From assembly GCA_943737045.1 (NCBI GenBank), contig CALSFV010000232.1, positions 930,001 to 994,000 of the forward strand: 64,000 bases of DNA, in the 5' to 3' direction. The translations under genes and the position numbers were made by a program. The notes below the pieces were generated by a model. That model saw only the letters and a program-made list of their open reading frames with translations. It was not told where the DNA came from and did no database searches. The first letter of the stretch is position 1. Each line of letters starts with the position of its first letter. This DNA is from Parapristionchus giblindavisi. Taxonomy: Eukaryota; Nematoda; Chromadorea; Rhabditida; Diplogasteridae. Positions 38,716-48,070 of the stretch are shown one piece after another.

Positions 38716-41700
38716 ATGCAAAGTTACCATCATCAAGTAAGTGTAATGTTTTTCTCTCGAGTTCCTGAATTAAATTGTAAATATTATGAACATACTTCCG
38801 AACATGTCCAAAAAAAATTCAGGTATCTTGGGGATGGGGTATTAGAAGTAACGAGATCTCGTGATCAGAGATGTTCGTTAATGAAATTTTTCGTTAATTC
38901 GTTAAGTCGTTAAATCAACGAAAAATAAGTCGTTAATTTTCGTTAATTTTGTCAACTTTCGTTAATGCTCAAAGTATGAAATTATTTTTCAAACTCGTTT
39001 ATTTATTAGAACAACATGAACAATGATGTCCCATAAAGCGATATATCAATTGGTTTTAAACGAATACAGCTTTAAAACTGAAAAAAAAAGAATTTAGACA
39101 AAAAATATATTTTGCCTGGAAGTGGGGTGCTAATGTATAGGAAAAATACGCTTCTCCCGCATCCAACCGCTCATTTTCATTAACGAAACTATTAACGAAA
39201 ATTAAACCTATTTTCGTTAATTCGTTAATCGTTAAAATTTAACGAAAAATATCGTTAAAATTAACGATTTTCGTTAATTCGTTAATCGTTAAAATTTAAC
39301 GAAAAATATCGTTAAAATTAACGATTTTCGATAATTCGTTAATCGTTAAAATTTAACGAAAAATATCGTTAAAATTAACGATTTTCGATAATTCGTTAAT
39401 CGTTAAAATTTAACGAAAAATATCGTTAAAATTAACGATTTTCGATAATTCGTTAATCGTTAAAATTTAACGAAAAATATCGTTAAAATTAACGATTTTC
39501 GATAATTCGTTAATCGTTAAAATTTAACGAAAAATATCGTTAAAATTAACGATTTTCGATAATTCGTTAATCGTTAAAATTTAACGAAAAATATCGTTAA
39601 AATTAACGATTTTCGATAATTCGTTAATCGTTAAAATTTAACGAAAAATATCGTTAAAATTAACGATTTTCGATAATTCGTTAATCGTTAAAATTTAACG
39701 AAAAATATCGTTAAAATTAACGATTTTCGATAATTCGTTAATCGTTAAAATTTAACGAAAAATATCGTTAAAATTAACGATTTTCGATAATTCGTTAATC
39801 GTTAAAATTTAACGAAAAATATCGTTAAAATTAACGATTTTCGATAATTCGTTAATCGTTAAAATTTAACGAAAAATATCGTTAAAATTAACGATTTTCG
39901 ATAATTCGTTAATCGTTAAAATTTAACGAAAAATATCGTTAAAATTAACGATTTTCGATAATTCGTTAATCGTTAAAATTTAACGAAAAATATCGTTAAA
40001 ATTAACGATTTTCGATAATTCGTTAATCGTTAAAATTTAACGAAAAATATCGTTAAAATTAACGATTTTCGATAATTCGTTAATCGTTAAAATTTAACGA
40101 AAAATATCGTTAAAATTAACGATTTTCGATAATTCGTTAATCGTTAAAATTTAACGAAAAATATCGTTAAAATTAACGATTTTCGATAATTCGTTAATCG
40201 TTAAAATTTAACGAAAAATATCGTTAAAATTAACGATTTTCGATAATTCGTTAATCGTTAAAATTTAACGAAAAATATCGTTAAAATTAACGATTTTCGA
40301 TAATTCGTTAATCGTTAAAATTTAACGAAAAATATCGTTAAAATTAACGATTTTCGATAATTCGTTAACGATTTTCGATAATTCGTTAATCGTTAATACC
40401 ATCTCTGCTCGTGATGTATACACTGAGAGCAAACTTACCTGGCAAATCGTTACCCACCCCATTTGCCTGGCAAACGATTACCCCAACTGTTGAATCCAGC
40501 TTCTTGCGGTACTTTTGGTGAGAACAAATTAGATGAAAATAAAGAGGAAAGATTATATCGAATCAAGGGTGACAGATGTGTTGATCTAACTATCATTCCA
40601 CTATAATTTATTTATATATTTATCAAAATAATGGGTGATCTGGCTCTCCAAAATGCATGGGTAATCAGAATACCCCAAATATGGGCAAATGGATACCCCG
40701 ATACACGTTGTTGGGTAACGATTACCCCATATTTGGGCAAGTTTGCTCTCAGTGTACATATACATATCACGACAATTGCAGCTCTTTACTCTCATCACTC
40801 TATCCATCTCTGTAATCGGCAATGTCCAACTCATATCTGCTGTTTCTCATTCAAATAGCTCCCATCTCGGAGGATATCGATATTTATTAGTTATTTTTGC
40901 CTCAGTCGACGTACTGATATCACTAATGCATGCTTTTCTTATCCCAGTGAGTTTCACTTTAAAAAATTATAGTTTTAACTTAATAATTAAGGTTGTGATC
41001 GGAATCGAAAGTGGTTTCATACTCTACATAGAGCGTTGTAAATATGTCAATCAGTTTTGGGGCAAAGTATACCAAGTAATACTTATGACATGCCATTATG
41101 AAGTATACATAATTCTCGTCTTTCATTTTTTCTATCGATACAGAGCTATATGCAGGTAAAATCTGACTTTAAAGGTTTAAAGGAATTTTTTTAAACAAAA
41201 ATAGTTATAAAATACTTTTAAAGGCCGCAATTTCTCGAATTCAACAAACCTCAAATAGTATTTCCATTGGCGGCTATGCTCGTAAATATTATTTACACTT
41301 CAATCTTCATTTACGTGGGAATCGCTCTGGCGTTAGTTTGTTTGAAAACAAATAATTGTGTAGCATACGAGATGGATTTTTTCATCTGTTATAATTAGAG
41401 ATGTCATAAATGAAATTAAAGAAGGGGACCCACGAGTTTTTTCGTGACTAAACTGGCCAGGCAGAACTATAGATCTCATCTCCCTGTACCCAAAAACAAT
41501 TTTCTCTAAAATTATAGGTGCACTAGAATACCGTAATCCGAGCTCAAAGTTCGTTATTACCCCAAGATGTCCTCAGGGAACGCGCGCTATTTCAAATAAA
41601 TGTATTGAAAATTGCAAACGGGAATCGAACCCGCGTGGCGCGGTTACAAACGCCGACTACTAACCAGTGAGCTACACGCTCCATGCGCTCGATCTCTCAA

Positions 41701-43812
41701 TTCTAATAGAGAATAGAGTGCCACTTCCTACCTCCCACGTTAGCCATGACAATAGTTCACCCTAAATCTCCTGGTCCCCCTTCTTTAACATGAACTTTAA
41801 AAAAATTATGTATTTGTATAACGAAAGTCTTATTAGTAGCTTGAGATTCACTCAATCGACCATTAGCTTACTTCGATGAATTCTCAAATTTTTAAATAAA
41901 CAAAATCAATAAATTTATAAATTAATCCATAAAATTGAACGGATGTGAATTCTCAATGGGGCTTTCCATGATCAGTAGAATACGAAAATTACAAAAGTTC
42001 AGTAGATAGACATTGTCCGTATAAAATGGCACATATGACGATAAAAAAACGGTGTAAAGAAAGTAACACCCGGAAAAATAAGTAGAATTACAAGTCTACT
42101 TCGAGTGAAAATGATATGTACACATTAAGTTTAGATGTACCAGAGGAGGAGTTGAGTATGTTCGCACTTAATTTTGTAAAGAAACTTTCAAACTAACCGA
42201 ATATTATATCTTCTACAGTGACAACACTGGAACGCATGAGTATTTCGTCGATCTTCTGAGATCACTAGTAGATAAAGAGGAGTATATGAATAACACTGTT
42301 TATGGCGGGGTCATATTCTGGGTAAGCTTTTAAACTTTTTTACTCTTAAATTTCACATGAAGATTTGTGCTTTATGTTTAGAAAACTTTACACTGTATGT
42401 GTTCCATTCTGAAAAAAAGCGAAAGTGATCGTTGCCTAAAGATATTCGCGGCGGTTGGGGGGGGGGGGGGGTAGAGTTATTTAGTTATTCAAGACACACG
42501 CTGTCCTGCGGGATGTCACTGCTAGGCCAGTGATAATTCGTAATATTGCACATAATTTCATTTAATTTTGAGTTAATTCAGATTGTTTACAGGACAAGAA
42601 TGGCCAAATGATTCTTCGAACATGCACAGCATTACTTGTAGCCATAACGATGTTCACTGCTACATTCGTAGTTATCGGGGCACTAATAGATCGAGTTGTC
42701 GTTGAGATGCGTAGGCTCAGGTGAGCCGCTAAAGCTGAGTAGATGTAGTCAGAAAGATACCGAAACTATGTTTCTTTAAAAAAATAATTAATTGGTTAAA
42801 TTTAAGAAAAGAGATAGTTATAAGAAAAGGCATATTTATTTATAAATAAATGCGCAAGGATGCAATACATTGTATGATAAAACTCGAATTATTGCAGTTC
42901 TATCATGAGTGACGCTACACGAACACTCCAATTTCATTTGTTTCGTGCTCTAGTCATTCAGGTTGGTTTGTAGTAGAAATTATGACTAATTAATCGTCCA
43001 ATTAAAAAAAAAACTTATCTCGTCAATTACAAACAAAGAAATAGTTCGACTTTTTTAAAATTTCTGTCAATTTTGCAACTTTTCCAGGGATCGGTTCCCC
43101 TATTATTGTCTTACACTCCAACCACCATTATTATTGTGACACCAATATTTGGAATCTCGCTCGGAGAAGTCGCCAACTATCTACTACTCTGTTCCGCGAT
43201 CTTTCCTGCGCTAGACCCTTTCCTTATTATTATATTTATCGATAGGTTTGTTTTTGACATATTATTCTTAATTAAAGTTATCATAGCTATACGAATATAT
43301 CTACACTGAAAAAAAAACACAAAGTATCCCTAGGTTTGAAATCCATACGGGTTTTCGTTTTTTTCTCAACTCGGATTCTTTTCTCTCATTGTCATTGAAG
43401 AATATTGTCCGTATAAACAGAGAAATAACTATAGATCAACTCCCCACTTTTTCCCTTCCTTCCTCGCTCTATCTGATCTACATACTCTCTCACTTGTGCT
43501 CTCTCTCTCTAAACATAGAAAACATTGTGGCCGTGGCTGAATACTCTCGTACCAAATAAACAAGTATATTTTATACGGTCAATAGAATAAAGATCTGCTG
43601 GAAAAAATGCTGCTTCAAAAACGAAATCGCCACCATTGTTCTTCAAAAATTGATTAGACCTAATATGAAAAAATGATGTTAGAATTTTATATTTTTGCAG
43701 TTTGCGATTTACCGTTGTAAAGTGGCTCCGTTGGTTCAAAAATGGAAAGGAATCCACGACCATTAAGAGATTAGGAGTTTCATACATGACAACGATGTAC
43801 CGAGATGCCTGA
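38716..43812 (+). CDS. Gene F: Str-superfamily seven-transmembrane chemoreceptor, intact, satellite in intron 1
   Basis: The exons are 38716-38736, 40782-40946, 40992-41155, 41224-41331, 42219-42321, 42593-42720, 42898-42961, 43088-43245 and 43701-43812. All introns are GT-AG and in phase, giving 340 residues. Exon 1 reads MQSYHHQ. Intron 2 is only 45 nt and is a multiple of three without a stop, so retained intron 2 would give a 15-residue in-frame insertion. HFFYRYRAIC, DKNGQ and FPALDPFLIIIFIDR are present. The tail (TTIKRLGVSYMTTMYRDA) is short, like that of gene A. Intron 1 (2 kb) contains a 57-bp satellite and a TIR element; intron 4 holds the tRNA-like TIR element; intron 8 holds a MITE. 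It is a predicted sensory receptor with unknown ligand. Confidence 0.9.
39205..40395. repeat. 57-bp satellite array, ~20 copies, in intron 1 of gene F
   Basis: The unit is 57 bp, with starts at 39329, 39386 and so on, containing CGATAATTCGTTAATCG, CGTTAAAATTTAACG and ATCGTTAAAATTAACG. Both last blocks are hairpins (CGTTAAA-A-TTTAACG; CGTTAA-AA-TTAACG). Units are almost identical. Degenerate CGTTAATTTTCGTTAA sequence precedes the array from about 38890. Confidence 0.97.
40415..40758. mobile_element. TIR element with TGTATACTGAGAGC-like termini, in intron 1 of gene F
   Basis: The left end TGTATACACTGAGAGCAAAC and right end (its inverse, ending CTCTCAGTGTACA) pair over about 22 bp. The inside has repeated GGCAAACGATTACCCC-like motifs. 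It ends 23 bp before exon 2, so it overlaps the acceptor region of intron 1. A diverged copy lies at 211-330. Confidence 0.8.
41416..41788. mobile_element. TIR element carrying a tRNA-like segment, in intron 4 of gene F
   Basis: The ends TTAAAGAAGGGGACCCACGA and (less well kept) its inverse bound it. The minus strand of about 41612-41680 reads like a tRNA: TAGCTCACTGGTTAGTAG (A box), an anticodon-like TTTGTAA loop (TGT, threonine type) and GGGTTCGATTCCC (B box). The acceptor stem does not pair, so it is not a functional tRNA. A sister copy is at 63511-63876. Confidence 0.8.
43405..43582. mobile_element. MITE, TTGTCCGTATAAA family, in intron 8 of gene F
   Basis: It starts TTGTCCGTATAAACAG after TA and ends ACAAGTATATTTTATACGGTCAA before TA. 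The core is rich in CTCTCTCTC and is shared with 26226-26443. It is shorter than the 278-bp members. Confidence 0.8.
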
Positions 43813-44946
43813 CTGAAATCTGAATCACAGTACTCTTGTAAGATAATCTGTGCCTTCCGTCAGATACAGTAACCCTGAACAAGCAACTATTAGATTTTAC
43901 GCGAAAGTGTGGTATGGCTCGACGGAAAATTCATATTTGTTGTTGATTTGTCTTCTTTATTTCTCCAATACATCGTACAATTCAAAATCAGAAATATTAC
44001 AATATTTCACAGCTCGGTCGCTTTGAGTTTCGATCTGTTACCATATAACTCCCGCTTGAGATTTCGTTTGAAACGTTCCTGGTCTTAAACTCCATTTTTT
44101 TCAACCCACCGTCGACCGTGCGGTCTATGTTTCACATTCAAATGAAGTTGAAATTGAAATTGGAAGTGTTATGGGAGCAATAATTGTGATAAAATAAGGA
44201 TAAAATACAGAAGGTGGCCTACCACAACGTAGCAATGAAAATGTATAAAAAGTTAATCTAAGAGCGCGCAAAGCTTACTGTATCTTTCCATTTGATTCTG
44301 TATATGATAGAATAATAATGCGGTCAACATTATGCCTTGCTTCTGTAATGAAGTTCAATTCAGAATGTGGGCATTAAGTCATATCTCTTCTGGTTCTGAC
44401 AAGAGAGTCGAACAAAATTTTTAAAAAGTCCTGATTTATGTCCCTTTTGCACCATTTTTTTGGAAGAACGCAAAAAAAAAGATTTTTTCAGATTTTCGAG
44501 AAAAAACTTTCGCGTTCGTAATTCTCGCTATATGAAGGGTCATTCAAGTCGGATCGTTTTGTCTCAGAAAATATACTTTGAGATCTTTAATACTGATCCT
44601 AGCTATTCCCAAGGAAGAGATCATTCAATTTACTTTGTTTGAGCATTAAAACTTTTATTCTTTTATTGCGTAAAACTGCTATATGCACATGTGAAAATGG
44701 AGAGGGAAAACAAATAAATATCAAGCATGGATATACTGGAGAACTATCGGGCCTACATAATGGAGTATGAATAGTCACGACTTTACTCGTTCCATCCCCA
44801 CCTAGCGATGATCGCTTGACGTGAATAAACTATTAGTATTTTTATAAACTATTAGAACCAGACTACACGTTTTGAGAATAATCTTGTTGAGGGCTACCGT
44901 ATCTGACGAATGGCACAGTTACAAAGTACAATAGTTCGGACTTCAG
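43813..44946. other. Intergenic region between F and G; related to 47.4-48.07 kb
   Basis: No gene. From about 44300 the sequence matches 47500-48070 (GAAGTTCAAT, GTTCTGACAA, GAGCATTAAAACTTTTATTC, CGTTTTGAGAATAATCTTGTT). It was therefore duplicated together with the downstream part of genes G and H. The first part is the 3' flank of F (TTCATATTTGTTGTTGATTT). Confidence 0.65.
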
Positions 44947-45290
44947 TCAAGCATCTCGGTACATCGTCGTGTTATGAGTTGATGTCGTTATGTAGGAATG
45001 CCCGAATCCCACAATGGTAGTGGGTTCCTTTCCATTCTTGATCCGATTTATCCACTTTGCAACGGTAAATCTCAAACTGAAAAAAAAATCTTAAATTTTT
45101 CATTTCATGCCAAATCAATTTTGGAAGAGTAATAGTGGTGTAATGTTTTTTCAACAGTTTTTTTTCAGCGAATCTTCGTACTGCACTGAGAAAAAGAAAC
45201 TCGATTTGTCATGCTACATGGGAACCAAACCCATGGATGTACACACAGAGAAAAAAGTGTAAACCTCAGCGCATAACTCCAGTGAGCGTT

Positions 45291-45391
45291 AGGTGGTGTT
45301 ACATTTTTCAAAACGTGCGCACGCCGTAACGACGGAGACGCGGCGGAGGTGGTTACGGCGTGCGCACGTTTTGAATAATGTAACACCACCT
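45291..45391. repeat. Long hairpin element in intron 8 of G
   Basis: AGGTGGTGTTACATTTTTCA and AAACGTGCGCACGCCGTAAC form one arm; the other arm is the inverse with two mismatches. The loop is about 20 nt (GACGGAGACGCGG region). It is identical to 48411-48511 in gene H. The GC-rich arms stand out from the AT-rich intron. Confidence 0.85.
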
Positions 45392-45776
45392 TATATTTCA
45401 CTTTTTGTGTTATTTATTTCCTACAAAGTGTTAAATATACGGTTTTTAGACCTAAATTTTGCAGGAAGAACTATAATACATGTTAAAAAATAATCCAACC
45501 CACCTGTCGATGAATATAATAATCAGGAAAGGGTCTAGTGCAGGAAAGATCGCAGAACAGAGTAGTAGATCATTGGCGACTGATCCGAGTGAAACTCCGA
45601 ATATTGGTGTCACAATAATAATGGTGGTTGGAGCGTAGGACAGTAGAAGGGGAACTGATCCCTGGAATAAAAGTTGCATAATTGGGTCAATGAGTTACAC
45701 ATAGTTTCTACTACACCCTTTTTCCAAGATTCCAGTTGCTCCCAAACAGCACCCATGACCTTCACTGATACCGCTA

Positions 45777-45944
45777 CTCCGCAATTTTAGGGGGGGGGGG
45801 GCAATAATTTGGTCGAACATTTTTGGGTGCCTAAAATTTGGCTACCAGACAAGCCCCACTTTTAAAGTTGAGTCAATAATTTTGTTCGAAGTGGGGCTAT
45901 TATTTTAGACTAAAAAAATTGCCCCCCCCCCTAAAATTGCGGAG
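45777..45944. mobile_element. 168-bp MITE with poly-G inside its TIRs, TA target duplication, in intron 7 of G
   Basis: The termini CTCCGCAATTTTAG plus a run of eleven or more G, and the inverse with ten or more C, bound it. Gene H has the empty site (GCTACCTTAGCG at about 48994-49005), showing insertion at TA with TA duplication. The inside has an imperfect inverted AGCCCCACTT pair. The element inserted in G after the G/H duplication, or was lost cleanly from H. Confidence 0.9.
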
Positions 45945-47313
45945 TACCTTAGCGAAAGGCATCCATCAATCCCTTTCTATTATTTTTTCCTGTTACGTAT
46001 AATACGATGGAATTAAGAATAAGATAAGACTAAGATACTAGTAGTACTACGCTAGTAGTATACCACAGACCAACCTGAATGACTAGTGCGAGAAACAAAT
46101 GGAATTGGAGCGTTCGAGTAGCGTCGCTCATGATAGAGCTGTAATGATTCTAGTTTTACCATAAAATGTATCGCATCCCTTCGCCTTTGCTTTTTGTTTC
46201 AATATTTTTTTACATTTAAACAATTCATTAATATTTAGAAAAAAACATTGTAATCCGACATTGTCATGGTAAAATCTGTATGAGCTTCGAAGGAATGTCA
46301 ATCTACTGGAAAGTTTGTTTGGCTATCTTATGGTCTAAATCACCTGAGTCGGCGCATCTCAACGACAACTCGAGCTATCAGAGTCCCAATAACGATGAAA
46401 GTTCCAGTGAACATCGCTATGGCTACGAGTAATGCGGTGCATGTTCGAAGAATCATTTGGCCATTCTTGTCCTGTAAACCAATCGTAATTAGCTCAAAAT
46501 TAAATAATTAATGTTTAAAAAAGTTAACAGCGAAAGGATTATCACTGTCCTAGCAGTGATCTCCCGCAGGACGTGTGGCATGAGCAACGGGATATTTTTA
46601 CGTTTTTTTTTTAATAGGAAAGAGTTTTTTAATAGGAAAGTGAAGGAGGAAGAGGAATAGATAGCAAAAATGTTCAAAAGTTCACCCAGAATATAACTCC
46701 GCCATAAACAGTGTTATTCACATACTCCTCTTTCTCTACTAGTGATCTCAGAACATCTACGAAATATTCGTGCGTGCCATTATTGTCCCTGTAGAAGATA
46801 TATTATCCAGTTGATTTGAAAGTTTCTTAAACAAAATTAAGTACGAAGATGTTTATGTATACCAAAATGTACAAGCGCCGACTACTAAACTGAGAAGTAC
46901 ACCCCTTCTGCAGTGATAGTCTGTCGCAATTTCAACAAAAAATAATCTTGTTTACAAAATAGTCATATGTTTTCAAATAAACTAACGCTAGAGCGAGGCC
47001 CACGTAAACGAAGATTGAAGTAAAGAAAATATTTACGAGCACAGCGGCCAGTACAAACACAATTGGTTTGTTGATTTCGAGAAGTTTCGGCCTTAAAAGT
47101 ATGTATTTTATAACGATTCAAAATATATCGCTAAACGCAGAGAGCTTACCTGCATATAACTTTGTATCGATAGAAAAAATGAAAGACGAGAATTATGTAT
47201 ACTTCATAATGACACGTCATAAGTATTACTTGGTATACTTTGCCCCAAAACTGATTGACATATTGACAACGCTCTATGTATAGTATGAAGCCACTTTTGA
47301 TTCCGATCACGAC

Positions 47314-48070
47314 CTTAATTATTAAATTTAAGCCTCAATTTAAAGTGAAAGTACTCACACTTCATATTAACGCATCGGGGATGGGGAATATCTGTAAGAT
47401 AAGTCTTGGGAAGGAAATCTGTCGCCAAGGCGAATCGGTGAAATCCAAAGAAGAATCCATTTACATGTGTCAATCTGCGACATGTATGACATTTTCAAAA
47501 GAATTCATTTATGATAGAATAATTCAACAGCATGCTTTGACCCTGAAATGAAGTTCAATGAAGAAATTGGATATTTAAGCAAATATCGTCTTGTTCTGAC
47601 AACAGAGTCGGCAAAGATTTAAATAGTCCCAATTCTTTTTGCGCATTATATTTTCGTTCCATTTTTTCTGGGTTTTTTTTAAACTAAAAAAATTCTAGAG
47701 GTGGTATAGTCAATATGTTCTAAAGGGTTCAATGCAGATTATCGAAAAAAAGTTATCGTTTTTTCGTAATTCGTCCTATATGAACGAACGATCCACATGG
47801 ATGGATTACATTGTCTCAGAAAAAAATCATTAATACTGATCCTAGCTATGTCCAAGAAAAAGATTATTCACTTTACTTTGTTTGAGCATTAAAACTTTTA
47901 TTCTTTTATTGCGTAAAACTGCTATACATGTGAAAATGGAAAGGAAAACCAATCAACATCAAACATGGATATACTGGAGAACAACACTACACGTTTTGAG
48001 AATAATCTTGTTCAGGGCTACCGTATCTGACGAATGGCACAGTTATAAAGTACAATAGTTCGGAGTTCAG
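47314..48070. other. Interval between genes G and H (duplication junction)
   Basis: The first ~50 bp is intron 2 of G. From the exon 2 border the sequence becomes unlike any receptor exon, then resembles the interval at 44300-44946. This places the junction of the tandem duplication near 47363-47500. No gene is seen. Confidence 0.6.

Larger units (their letters stand above)
44947..47313 (-). pseudogene. Gene G: Str-superfamily chemoreceptor copy lacking exons 1 and 2
   Basis: Exons 3-9 are intact and in phase: 47150-47313, 46987-47091, 46686-46788, 46344-46471, 46075-46138, 45504-45661 and 44947-45076. They give an open frame of 283 residues from exon 3. Exons 1 and 2, with the initiator and the first membrane segment, are missing. 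Homology to gene H runs through intron 2 to the GTGAG of the donor (47358-47362 on the minus strand) and stops exactly at the exon 2 border. A product would lack the first transmembrane segment, so it is probably non-functional. All splice donors are GT. G is the downstream partial copy of a tandem duplication with H. A TA-flanked element (45777-45944) sits in intron 7. Confidence 0.85.

Noticed and set aside
39205..40395. CRISPR-like array
   Set aside because: The 57-bp units are contiguous and nearly identical, without unique spacers, and lie in a eukaryotic intron; this is a satellite.
41612..41680. A tRNA gene for threonine on the minus strand
   Set aside because: The A box, anticodon-like loop and T arm look right, but the 7-bp acceptor stem does not pair. 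The same sequence recurs inside a TIR element at 63.7 kb.
45165..45493. Overlapping open frames around the hairpin in intron 8 of G (and the same in H)
   Set aside because: They mirror each other across a hairpin and lie in an intron flanked by well-supported receptor exons.
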